A stretch of DNA of 64,000 bases. Source: Eubacterium sp. 1001713B170207_170306_E7 (GTDB taxonomy: Bacteria; Bacillota; Clostridia; Eubacteriales; Eubacteriaceae). The translations under genes and the position numbers were made by a program. Where the stretch lies: the NCBI RefSeq assembly GCF_015547515.1, contig NZ_JADMVE010000002.1:248001-312000 (forward strand), in the 5' to 3' direction. Shown here in pieces: positions 25,602-33,596 of this stretch. Position 1 is the first letter of the stretch. Each line of letters begins with the position of its first letter. Below the pieces are notes generated by a model. The model ran no database searches and had not been told where the DNA came from. It saw only the letters and a program-made list of their open reading frames with translations.

Positions 25602-27038
25602 CTATTCCCGAAAAAGATCGAAGACGGCTCTTAGTTTATGAATAACCCATTCTTTATTCTTTTGAATTAAGGGAATACTACTCCAAAAATCATCATAATA
25701 TTGGGACAAAACAAAGACAGCAGTAGAATCCTCGGAAACAAGTGCATGAAAGTTTCCTGTCAGCGTTTCATATTTATAAGCGAGGGCATAACGGTTATCC
25801 TTAATTAAAAATATAGGGCTGATTCCTTCTGTTTTGGGCAATTCATTAAGGAGTGCTATTTCATATTCAGCAGATTTTTCAGCGAGCTTAATGAGAATGT
25901 CAATTTGATTAAGAAAAGCCCTGAGTAAGTCCTGTGCCTTTGGCATAGGGCTCTTTTGTATAGTTTTTACAAAATTTTCAATGTCTTTTATGCAGTAAAT
26001 ATGCCTGACTGAACCTTGGTTTAGTGCCGATTCCCAAATACGGATAGTATCTTGCGTATTGAGTTTATAGCTATAAAGATTTTCAATATCGGTATTGAAG
26101 GGAAATGGCAAAGAGGAAATGTAGTATAAGCGCCCTTCCATGCAGAGCTTGTCTTCTAAAAAGCCGAGGATATCTCCGTAGTGGTCAAGATGATATTGTG
26201 CATAAATAGGAATACTTTTTGACTGAAGATCATTGTAAAATTGTTGGTAATAACGAACCGTCCGAATATCTGAGTGATATTCAGCATAACGCTGTACGGT
26301 AAATCTCTCATTACATTGACAGATTAAGGCAGCCTTATCTTTTATAATTAACATATCTGATAAAAAATTAGGTACCAGCTGAAGAGGGATATAATGAGTA
26401 TCAACTTTGTAGTTTAAGTTTAGACTGATATCCCGTAAAAAAAGGTTTTTTAAAGCCGCATATTTAGCATTGAAAGTATGAATGATTTTAAGATGATGTC
26501 GATTAATAACCTCATACAATAGTTTTTTTCTTTTTTCTAAAAAGCTTGATTCTTCCTGACGCCATGAGTTCTCTTCACAGTCGAAAATCAGAAACTCCTG
26601 ATTTGGCGGTAGGTTTTTCAACGTTTCCAGCATTCTTAAAACAGCTTTTTCACGGCCACTGTCAAAATGATAAATAGATATTTGGGTGGTATAACTACTC
26701 GAGTCCAATGTGATTTTCGAATCGTCGAGTTGATCTGGAACATCGGTCAGCCATTTTTTTAAAAGGCCTGGAAGAATATCCTTTTCGGTGTTTTCAATCT
26801 GTTCGTAGTCATCGGATAATAGTGTTTTGATTGTGTGAAAATTATTCTTTTGATCGAGTTTAAGGTAGTATTGACAGATTAAGTCCGCATAAAGAGATTT
26901 TGGATTGATAAGGCGTTTGTGATTGCGCCATTTGCTGACCAGTGAATCGTTAACATGAAGGACCTCAGCAAGATCTTTTATACGTGTGCGAAAGCACTCC
27001 ATTAATAAAAACAGGTGTGAAGGTGGATAATTATTCAT
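25602..27038 (-). CDS. Large HTH transcriptional regulator, divergent from the UroD-like operon
   Basis: A 478-residue predicted regulator. The first about 55 residues form an HTH (RIKDLAEVLHVNDSLVSKWR: a helix-turn-helix with a Cro/phage-type recognition helix). The rest is a long helical and mixed domain of no recognised family, possibly an effector-binding part. Codon use is AT-rich, like the divergent operon and unlike the flanking genes. Its own promoter is a perfect TTGACA-17-TATAAT on the minus strand, and an inverted repeat overlaps the -35 box, which fits autoregulation. It most likely controls the 27295-31377 operon. Confidence 0.7.
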   Translation of the reverse strand: MNNYPPSHLFLLMECFRTRIKDLAEVLHVNDSLVSKWRNHKRLINPKSLYADLICQYYLKLDQKNNFHTIKTLLSDDYEQIENTEKDILPGLLKKWLTDVPDQLDDSKITLDSSSYTTQISIYHFDSGREKAVLRMLETLKNLPPNQEFLIFDCEENSWRQEESSFLEKRKKLLYEVINRHHLKIIHTFNAKYAALKNLFLRDISLNLNYKVDTHYIPLQLVPNFLSDMLIIKDKAALICQCNERFTVQRYAEYHSDIRTVRYYQQFYNDLQSKSIPIYAQYHLDHYGDILGFLEDKLCMEGRLYYISSLPFPFNTDIENLYSYKLNTQDTIRIWESALNQGSVRHIYCIKDIENFVKTIQKSPMPKAQDLLRAFLNQIDILIKLAEKSAEYEIALLNELPKTEGISPIFLIKDNRYALAYKYETLTGNFHALVSEDSTAVFVLSQYYDDFWSSIPLIQKNKEWVIHKLRAVFDLFRE

Positions 27039-27100
27039 AAGCAGACCTTACCACTCCAAGGGTTAATGATTAGTGGCCTCTCAAATTAAATGTTTTTTCT

Positions 27101-27129
27101 ATTATATCTGCCGTCAAGTTTTTTGTCAA
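27101..27129 (-). promoter_or_regulatory. Consensus promoter of the HTH regulator
   Basis: On the minus strand TTGACA (27129-27124), a 17-base spacer and TATAAT (27106-27101): a perfect sigma-A match. Its -35 box is also the left arm of the inverted repeat at 27123-27145. Confidence 0.85.
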
Positions 27130-27145
27130 ATTCTTTAATTGACAA
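27123..27145. promoter_or_regulatory. Putative operator between regulator and UroD-like operon
   Basis: TTGTCAA (27123-27129) and TTGACAA (27139-27145) form a 7-bp inverted repeat with a 9-base spacer. It overlaps the regulator's -35 box and lies just upstream of the -35 of the divergent operon, so one bound regulator could affect both. Confidence 0.6.
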
Positions 27146-27159
27146 GAGGGTGTAAACCA

Positions 27160-27188
27160 TTGCTTTTGTCTTTTGGGTTAAGTATAAT
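27160..27188 (+). promoter_or_regulatory. Promoter of the UroD-like/anion-transporter operon
   Basis: TTGCTT (27160-27165), 17 bases, TATAAT (27183-27188). The leader to ATG27295 is about 100 bases. Confidence 0.75.
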
Positions 27189-27294
27189 TCAGAAAAAGAA
27201 AGAAATTTCACAGAATATCCGATGATAAAGAGAATATATTGCGCAATATATCGTAATTAGTTGTTTATTCATGGAATTAAAAAGGAGTGGTAAT

Positions 27295-28632
27295 ATGATG
27301 ATAAGTTCTAAAACAGAACTCTTTAAAGAAATTTATGAAGGACGAATTCCAGAGAGGGTCCCGATTTCAGCTAAGCTACCGTTTGAAGCTTGTATTGATT
27401 ATGCAGGTTTGTCAACAGTAAAAGCTCAGTGGACATTTGAAGGCGTAGAGCATGCCTATGATGCGCTTTGTCGAAGAATTAACACAGACACAATGCCGGT
27501 CGGTGGGGAAGAAAAAAATCCAGCGGTTTTTAAAATTCTTGATTCACAGGGATACAAAGTGACATCCTCCGGGAGTATTCAACATTCGGATTGTGTTACT
27601 TTACTGTCCGAGGAATATGACAGCTTTATTAATGCTCCGATAGATTTTTTTATGGAAAAGGTTTTACCGCGTATGTTTAAAGGGCTGGATTGTGATGCAG
27701 CTATGCGTTCAGTTAATTTAGCAAAGGCATTTTCGGCCTTTAATGAAAGATCGGTACAGATTGGACAGCTTACGCAAAAACTAGGTAAGAAATATGGTTT
27801 TTTCACACCGCCTGCGGGTTCTTCAGCAGTAGTTCGGGCCCCTTTTGATCTGCTCGGCGATTTTTTAAGAGGGTTCAAAGGTATTTCGTCAGATTTGAGA
27901 AGAATCCCTGAAAAAATCAGCATGGCATGTGAGGCATTGCTGCCATTTCAAATTTTCAGAGGGCTTCCGAAAAATGTTTCGTACTTGGGATCCACCTTTA
28001 TTCCATTGCATTTTGCAGGATATATACGGCCAAAGGATTTTGAGGATATCTATTGGCCATCTTTGAAAAAATTTATTGATTACTTGTACTGTCATGGACA
28101 GGTATGCCAATTATTTTGCGAGAATGACTGGATGCGTTATCTGGACTACTTATACGAGCTTCCTCCGGGGACACGATTAATTTTTGAATATGGAGACGCA
28201 CAGAAAATTAAAGACACATTGGGGAAAAAACATATTATCAGCGGTTTATATCCTTTGACATATTTAAAGACTGCAACAAAACAGGCGTGTATTGATAAAG
28301 CCAAGGAATATATTGATATTTTGGCTCCAGGAGGAAATTATATATTCAGTTTTGATAAAAATCCTCTGAGCTTGAACAGTATTAATCTTGATAACTATAT
28401 TGCAGTAATTGATTATGTGGCCAAAAATGCGCGATACACAAATGTGGGAGATCGGGCTATTGAAAAGAAAAGCTATGGGGCTGTAACCTGTCCAAGTATT
28501 CCCGAGCTTAAGACCAGATATCTTCAAAACTATTATCCAACGGGGGATACAACAGCTATGGATGAGGTGATGAATCAACAGTTGAACAAATACGACACGA
28601 TGCTGATGAATATGCTTTTAAGGAGTTTGTAA
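27295..28632 (+). CDS. UroD-fold protein A (uroporphyrinogen decarboxylase/MtaA-like family)
   Basis: A 445-residue cytoplasmic protein of the URO-D/cobalamin methyltransferase superfamily, longer than typical MtaA (about 340). Family features include PAGSSAVVRAPFDLLGDFLR, FIPLHFAGYIRPKDFEDIYW, LFCENDWMRYLDYLYELPPG, IISGLYPLTYLKTATKQ and DILAPGGNYIFSFDKNP. Where zinc-dependent members have H-x-C-G-N, this protein has F274-C275-E276-N277-D278. It is roughly half identical by eye to the protein at 30052. ATG27295 is chosen for its AAAAGGAG site. It is first in an operon with an anion transporter, so it probably acts on an imported organic acid or its C1 group; this is inferred. Confidence 0.75.
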   Translation: MMISSKTELFKEIYEGRIPERVPISAKLPFEACIDYAGLSTVKAQWTFEGVEHAYDALCRRINTDTMPVGGEEKNPAVFKILDSQGYKVTSSGSIQHSDCVTLLSEEYDSFINAPIDFFMEKVLPRMFKGLDCDAAMRSVNLAKAFSAFNERSVQIGQLTQKLGKKYGFFTPPAGSSAVVRAPFDLLGDFLRGFKGISSDLRRIPEKISMACEALLPFQIFRGLPKNVSYLGSTFIPLHFAGYIRPKDFEDIYWPSLKKFIDYLYCHGQVCQLFCENDWMRYLDYLYELPPGTRLIFEYGDAQKIKDTLGKKHIISGLYPLTYLKTATKQACIDKAKEYIDILAPGGNYIFSFDKNPLSLNSINLDNYIAVIDYVAKNARYTNVGDRAIEKKSYGAVTCPSIPELKTRYLQNYYPTGDTTAMDEVMNQQLNKYDTMLMNMLLRSL

Positions 28633-28654
28633 CTTTAAAATTAAGGAGAATAAA

Positions 28655-30031
28655 ATGAAGAGTAAATTACAGGCAAATGCAAAGCTGGTTAAATGGGTTA
28701 TCATTATTTTGGTACCCGTTATTATCCTATTAATACCAGCTAATGATATTTTCACATGGCAGATAAGACTTTTTAGTGCAGCAACCTTTTGTACTATTTT
28801 GATGTTTGCCTTTGAAGTGCTGCCAAATTTAATTCCGGCAATGATGCTTCCGGTATTTTATATCCTTGCAAACCTAGCGCCGGCAAATGTGGTTTTTTCA
28901 CCATGGTTTGGCACAATTCCCTGGATGTTTATTGGTGGATTTTTGTTTGCAAATATATTAATTCGTATTGGACTTTTAAAACGCGTTGCCTATTGGATCA
29001 TTGAAAAAACAGGTAAATCCTATTATGGATTGCTGATAGGTATCATGCTTTCAGGTCTGGCCATAAATCTGTTAGCGCCAGGCAAAGCTATTTTGCCACT
29101 TGCAGGCTTAACTTTTGGTATTTGTAAAGCGCTCAATCTGGGTAAATCCAAAGAATCAGCCGGTATTATGATGGTGGGATTTTTCTCTGCCTATATTCCG
29201 CTGCAGTTTATTTATAATCCGTCCTTTGCGGTTATTCCAAATATGGCAGCTTCTATTACGAATCCATCCATTTCTTTTTTGGATTATTTTATTCACAATA
29301 TTCCATTTGTTCTTTGGGTTCCGATTGTTGTATTCACAATTGGCCGTTTTTGCAAGCCAAAGGAAACAGTCTATCAAATGGAGTTTGTATCTGAAGAACT
29401 GAAAGAAATGGGAAAAATGACCCGAGATGAAAAGAAAGGCGTAATTATCAGTCTTTGTTTACTGGTTTATATGCTGACTTCAGGCATACATAAGCTGGAT
29501 ATTTCATGGGGATTTTTACTGGCTGGCTGTATTATGTATCTTCCGGGATTTAATGTGGGAACCAAAGAAGATATTCAGAAAATTGATTTTTCCATGATTT
29601 TCTTTACAGCGACCTGTCTGAGCATCGGTGCGGTGGCTAATGCCATGGGATTTGGAAAGATCATCGCAGACTTAGTTTTACCAATGATGTCCGGCAGCAA
29701 TATTTTTGTTATGATTGCGGTTATTTGGATTATCTGTGTTATTTCTAATTTTGCATTGACGCCAATGGCTATATATGCGACCTTTACCCTTGCTTTCACC
29801 CAAATTGGTATGACACTTGGGATTAATCCGTTTGCAGTGTTTTATACGATTCAGGCAGCTGGAGCAGAAGTCATTTTCCCATATGAGTGGGCGCTTCCGC
29901 TTTTCTATGTATCCTTTGGTTTAATTGCCACAAAAGACTTTATGAAAATATGTGGTATTAAAATGGCAATGTCCATTGTGTTCATGATGGCAGTTGTTGT
30001 ACCATACTGGCTGCTTATCGGCCTGGTTTAA
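28655..30031 (+). CDS. SLC13/DASS-type anion transporter
   Basis: A 458-residue membrane protein with about 11-12 hydrophobic segments. It belongs to the divalent anion:sodium symporter/arsenical-pump-like group (CitMHS/DASS fold): paired repeat halves, with GTIPWMFIGGFLFANILIRI and SIGAVANAMGFGKIIADLVL as the two similar motifs, and re-entrant-type segments rich in Gly, Asn and Pro (NLLAPGKAILPLAGL; SNFALTPMAIYATFTLAF). It probably imports a di- or tricarboxylate or a related organic anion with Na+. It sits between the two UroD-fold genes with gaps of 22 and 20 bases, so its substrate is likely what they process. Confidence 0.85.
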   Translation: MKSKLQANAKLVKWVIIILVPVIILLIPANDIFTWQIRLFSAATFCTILMFAFEVLPNLIPAMMLPVFYILANLAPANVVFSPWFGTIPWMFIGGFLFANILIRIGLLKRVAYWIIEKTGKSYYGLLIGIMLSGLAINLLAPGKAILPLAGLTFGICKALNLGKSKESAGIMMVGFFSAYIPLQFIYNPSFAVIPNMAASITNPSISFLDYFIHNIPFVLWVPIVVFTIGRFCKPKETVYQMEFVSEELKEMGKMTRDEKKGVIISLCLLVYMLTSGIHKLDISWGFLLAGCIMYLPGFNVGTKEDIQKIDFSMIFFTATCLSIGAVANAMGFGKIIADLVLPMMSGSNIFVMIAVIWIICVISNFALTPMAIYATFTLAFTQIGMTLGINPFAVFYTIQAAGAEVIFPYEWALPLFYVSFGLIATKDFMKICGIKMAMSIVFMMAVVVPYWLLIGLV

Positions 30032-30051
30032 ATGATTAGAGAGGGAAAAAA

Positions 30052-31377
30052 ATGAAAACAGATGTGATACAAAAAAATTTTACGGATGTATATGATGGTA
30101 TTATTCCAAAACGGGTTCCTGTAGGTGCAGTTTTGCCCTTAGAATTCTGTATTCAATACGGAGGTCTAAAGCTTGGAGAAACACAGTGGACGCTTGAAGG
30201 TGTTTACGAAGCAGCCGATAAGCTCTGCAGTGAACTGCCATTGGAGTCTGTTCCGTTGGGGACACCGCGTTATCCTGCCTATCTTACGCTTTTAGGCGCC
30301 AAAACTTATGTCATGGGGGACAGCGGATTTATGCAACATCCTGAGGTGGTGGGCATGGAGCCAGAGGATTACGTTGCTTTTATAAATAATCCGCGGGATT
30401 TTATTATTGAAACGGTTTTTCCAAAGCTTTTTACAAGCTGGGAAAAGGATAGTGTTGGCAGAACCCTTGCGTTTGCTCAAGCACTTCTGGCTCATAATGA
30501 TTACCAGAATCAACATGCTGCCATTATTAAAAAGCTGAGGGAAGAGCATACATTTTTTACTCCCCCTGTTGGTTCTTTAGGGGGAGTTACAGCACCTTTT
30601 GATTATCTTGCTGACTTTTTACGCGGTTTTACAGGAATTACAAAAGATATCAAGCGCTGCCCCGAAAAGATTGCTGAAGCCTGCAACGCGATACTGCCAT
30701 TTCTTTTTGAAAAAGGATTGCCGTCCAACCCGAATAAATATGGACAGACTTTCATGCCGCTACATATGGCAACGTATCTGAGAAGCCAAGAATTCGATAA
30801 GTTTTACTGGCCGTCCTTTTGCAGGCTGGTAGAGGCTTTTCATAATGCGGGGCAGCCATGCTATATCTTTTGTGAAGCAGATTGGACACGTTATCTGGAT
30901 TACCTAGTGGAGTTGCCTGAAGGAACACGTTTTTGTTTTGAATATGGTGACCCACAAACGATTAAGGATAAACTTGGAAAAAAACATATTCTTTCAGGTT
31001 TATATCCGGTCACTTATCTCAAAACAGCAACAAAACAGCAGTGCGTTGATAAAGTAAAGGAACTTATAGATATTATGGCGCCGGGTGGTAACTATATATT
31101 TAATTTTGATAAAAATCCTTTTGTTATGTCAGATGTTGATCTGAATAACTACAAAGCAGTACTGGAATATGTTGTTCAAAATACAGATTACACAAATGCC
31201 GGAGAACGCTCGAGAACAGCAGAGGAGCAGAGTGAATTACCGATGGTAGTCCCTTTAGCGGAGACAAAATATCGAAATACTGTCTGTTCCGTCCAGGCTG
31301 GCCTTGAGGATACAGCTATGCCAATTTTAAAAAAATATCAAAACCAGGTATGGGCATTTATGACTAAATTATTGTGA
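30052..31377 (+). CDS. UroD-fold protein B, paralogue of the 27295 gene
   Basis: A 441-residue protein of the same URO-D/methyltransferase superfamily. It is collinear with the first copy: PPVGSLGGVTAPFDYLADFL, FMPLHMATYLRSQEFDKFYW, IFCEADWTRYLDYLVELPEG, ILSGLYPVTYLKTATKQ, DIMAPGGNYIFNFDKNP. The C-E-A-D-W block starts at C274. The two copies differ most in the N-terminal third and the C-terminal tail, so they may form a heterodimer or act on different substrates. It is the last gene of the operon; no strong terminator follows. No corrinoid-protein gene is present in the block. Confidence 0.75.
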   Translation: MKTDVIQKNFTDVYDGIIPKRVPVGAVLPLEFCIQYGGLKLGETQWTLEGVYEAADKLCSELPLESVPLGTPRYPAYLTLLGAKTYVMGDSGFMQHPEVVGMEPEDYVAFINNPRDFIIETVFPKLFTSWEKDSVGRTLAFAQALLAHNDYQNQHAAIIKKLREEHTFFTPPVGSLGGVTAPFDYLADFLRGFTGITKDIKRCPEKIAEACNAILPFLFEKGLPSNPNKYGQTFMPLHMATYLRSQEFDKFYWPSFCRLVEAFHNAGQPCYIFCEADWTRYLDYLVELPEGTRFCFEYGDPQTIKDKLGKKHILSGLYPVTYLKTATKQQCVDKVKELIDIMAPGGNYIFNFDKNPFVMSDVDLNNYKAVLEYVVQNTDYTNAGERSRTAEEQSELPMVVPLAETKYRNTVCSVQAGLEDTAMPILKKYQNQVWAFMTKLL

Positions 31378-31411
31378 CTCAAAAGACTTTGATCAAAATG
31401 GAGAGCGGTTT

Positions 31412-31822
31412 CTACTGAACCGTCAGTTTTGTCTTGGTGATCACACTGTTCAGGGGCCTCAGGTCGTCAAGACTGGTATTGGAATATCGAAGCTCGGCCT
31501 TGTAAACGCCGGGCGGTGGGATATAACTGGCCACAGGGGGGTGAACTTTTCTGAGGACCAGATGGTCTGTCCGGTATCGGAGAAAACCAGATGCAGCTTA
31601 AAGTAACAGGGATTGCTTGTCGAATTTTCAAACACGGCAGAGATCACGCCGGTATTGCTGGAGCGGGAATCTCTACCGTATACCTTAAGACAAAGCGGCC
31701 TGAAATTTCCATCACACCCACAGGATGATCCTCTTCCAAAGTTATGGCCAGTGCTGGCGCTCCAAAGGAAGCGAGCAATACAAGGCCAAGACTTAAAGAA
31801 ATAAATAATTTTTAATATGCAT
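31412..31822 (-). pseudogene. Frameshifted gene for a small secreted protein
   Basis: An ATG at 31822 on the minus strand has AAAGGAG upstream. A signal peptide (LFISLSLGLVLLASFGAPAL) and mature start (EEDHPVGVMEISGRFVLRY) are read in one frame. NTGVISAVFENSTSNPCYFK and LHLVFSDTGQTIWSSEK follow in a second, and YIPPPGVYKAELRYSNTSLD through KTKLTVQ and the stop at 31412 in a third. At least three frame changes are needed to join these. Restored, it would be about 135 residues with an Ig-like beta pattern. It resembles the exported beta proteins elsewhere in this window in type, but no family was recognised. Confidence 0.6.
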
Positions 31823-31957
31823 ATCTTTACTCCTTTTCTTTTTAAACCAGACGCATAGGCTGGTCCCATTTACCTTTCCATTATAGAATATGAGGATCCT
31901 CAAAAGTTTCTCAAAAAGGCATTGTTTTCAGAAAAAATACAAACAGGCAAAGAAAAA

Positions 31958-31983
31958 AGATCGGTGCAGATCTGCACCGATCT
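31958..31983 (-). terminator. 26-base perfect palindrome, terminator of the MarR gene
   Basis: The arm AGATCGGTGCAGA is followed without spacer by its exact complement TCTGCACCGATCT. On the minus strand a T-run follows, so it should terminate the MarR transcript. It is an unusually long uninterrupted palindrome. Confidence 0.75.
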
Positions 31984-32008
31984 CAATCAATCGGGCCAAG
32001 GCATTGGT

Positions 32009-32608
32009 TTATTTTTCGTCGATGGCGTCCAGAGGCTCTCTGAGCTTGTTGACGGCTTTTTCCAGGTCCTGGCTGACATGGGCCAAAAAAGCGGATATTA
32101 TTTTCTCGTCAGCCGGGCTCAGAGCCTTCAGGTAGGTATCCAGACCTTTGAAGAGCTGTTTTTCGTCACGGCTCATCTGGTCGTAGAGGGTCTGGCCTTG
32201 CTCGCTGAGGTTAAAGATTACCTCACGCAGGGCGCGCTCCTTGGTAATCAGTCCTTTTTCCATGAGCTTTCCGGTGCTTTTGGAAACAGCGCTTTTCGAG
32301 ACGTCCAGCGCCGCGGCGATGGCAGTCAGGTTAAGGCCGGGGGTGCTGCCGATGACACGGAGTGCACTGGTTTCGGAAATATAGAGGGGGATTTCCCCGC
32401 CGTAGAAACGTGGAAGATCTTCAATAAGATGATACTGGTCCGCGATTCCGGCCAGCGCCTGTCTCAGATCTGTCCTGGACTTGGAGGCGGCAGCAGGCTT
32501 TTCCTTCTGCGGTTCTCCGGTTTTCAGAATTTCTTTTTTCTTATCATTCTTTTTCTTTGAATTCTTTTTGTCAGCCGGTTTCTTACTCTTTTTTTCCTTT
32601 TTCATCAT
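32009..32608 (-). CDS. MarR-family transcriptional regulator with Lys-rich N-terminus
   Basis: A 199-residue regulator. The first about 45 residues are almost entirely Lys, Glu, Asp and Asn (KKEKKSKKPADKKNSKKKND) and probably disordered. A MarR winged-helix domain follows: SETSALRVIGSTPGLNLTAI, DVSKSAVSKSTGKLMEKGLI as the recognition helix, and a dimerisation helix at the end. An AGAGAGG site precedes the ATG. It lies 72 bases downstream of the HdeD-like gene on the same strand. The ligand and targets are unknown. Confidence 0.88.
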   Translation of the reverse strand: MMKKEKKSKKPADKKNSKKKNDKKKEILKTGEPQKEKPAAASKSRTDLRQALAGIADQYHLIEDLPRFYGGEIPLYISETSALRVIGSTPGLNLTAIAAALDVSKSAVSKSTGKLMEKGLITKERALREVIFNLSEQGQTLYDQMSRDEKQLFKGLDTYLKALSPADEKIISAFLAHVSQDLEKAVNKLREPLDAIDEK

Positions 32609-32638
32609 AATACCTCTCTTACTAAAACTATGATAAAG

Positions 32639-32666
32639 ACCGGAACCAATGCAGCATTAGTTCCGG
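32639..32666 (-). terminator. Hairpin between the HdeD-like and MarR genes
   Basis: CCGGAAC and GTTCCGG arms with an inner AATGC/GCATT pair form a nearly perfect hairpin. The T-run is short, so termination may be partial and allow read-through into the MarR gene. Confidence 0.5.
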
Positions 32667-32680
32667 GGTTTTATGACAGT

Positions 32681-33274
32681 CTATTTTTTCAGCAGGCTGT
32701 TGGTTTTGGATAAACGGTATGCAAGCATACAGAATGAAACGCCAAGGCTCACAAAGGCAATGCCTGTCCAGATGGTGATGGTCAGTGCTGTGAATACGGG
32801 GTGAAGCAGAAGCACGATGGACAGGATAACGACCAGAATGCCCAGTGCCAGGTTCCAGCCCCAGCCGCTGTCGCCAAGAGATTTTGTGGTAAAGGCGTAG
32901 CCAATGGTATTAAATCCGCCGAACATCACTGCGAAGGCCACATAAAACGCCAGCACATCAGCTGAGAGGTTCAGGTTTGCCACTAGAATAATCCCTAGCA
33001 CCAGCATCAGTATACCGGATACCAGATTCCAGCCCCAGGCCGGGATGGCTTTGCGGTTAAAGATGGTGACAAAAATGGAGGCAAGCCCCGAGATTAAAAA
33101 GGTTAAGGCAAAGAATACTGTCAGCGCCGCATATCCCTGTAAGGGGGTGAAAAACAGCCAGATGCCTATGCCGATGGCCAGAATGCCGAGGATTAAAAAC
33201 ATCCACCAGTGTTTGATGGTTTTTTCAAGGTCTTCTTCCAGAGTTTCGATTGGTCCTTTAGGTTCTTCATACAT
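32681..33274 (-). CDS. HdeD/DUF308 family membrane protein
   Basis: A 197-residue membrane protein with six hydrophobic helices in three similar pairs (WMFLILGILAIGIGIWLFF; WNLVSGILMLVLGIILVANL; WNLALGILVVILSIVLLLH), the HdeD/DUF308 layout. The WGWNL motif occurs twice. AAAGGAG precedes the ATG. Related proteins are tied to acid stress in enteric bacteria; whether that holds here is not known. Confidence 0.88.
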   Translation of the reverse strand: MYEEPKGPIETLEEDLEKTIKHWWMFLILGILAIGIGIWLFFTPLQGYAALTVFFALTFLISGLASIFVTIFNRKAIPAWGWNLVSGILMLVLGIILVANLNLSADVLAFYVAFAVMFGGFNTIGYAFTTKSLGDSGWGWNLALGILVVILSIVLLLHPVFTALTITIWTGIAFVSLGVSFCMLAYRLSKTNSLLKK

Positions 33275-33596
33275 AGTAAAGACTCCTTTCTATAAGTAAA
33301 TCGCTTGAGATCTTTTTTATTTTGTTTTAATTTATATACCCGCGGTAAATGGTAAATAACATTATAGTCAACCTGGTTGCTTATATGTTTATCATAACGG
33401 ATTATGCCATAAAATGCAACGGAGTTTTTTTAATTTGAAGCTTTCTTGATAATTGTAATAAAAATTGCAGGCAATAACCGGAAGTTTGAAATGCTTTACG
33501 GTAAGGTTGACTGCTCACTTTAGTAAAAGTATGATATAATAATTATTCAAATCAGCGAAACTGCATACAGTATTTTATAAATAAAGGAGTGAAACC
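33275..33596. other. 322-base divergent intergenic region
   Basis: It separates the HdeD-like gene from aroB. A minus-strand TATAAT lies at 33361-33366, and an extended -10 for aroB at 33532-33540. Otherwise it is AT-rich with no gene. Confidence 0.5.
33532..33540 (+). promoter_or_regulatory. Extended -10 promoter of the aro operon
   Basis: TGATATAAT at 33532-33540. No good -35 at the correct distance, as is usual for extended -10 promoters. Confidence 0.55.

Larger units (their letters stand above)
31378..32008. other. 631-base stretch with a decayed secreted-protein gene and a palindrome
   Basis: It contains the multiply frameshifted gene at 31412-31822 (minus strand) and a 26-base perfect palindrome at 31958-31983 that terminates the MarR gene. 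No intact gene is present. Confidence 0.7.

Noticed and set aside
27295-31377. Calling the UroD-fold pair heme biosynthesis genes (hemE)
   Set aside because: They are too long, lack the usual HemE motifs, occur as a pair with a transporter and are not near heme genes.
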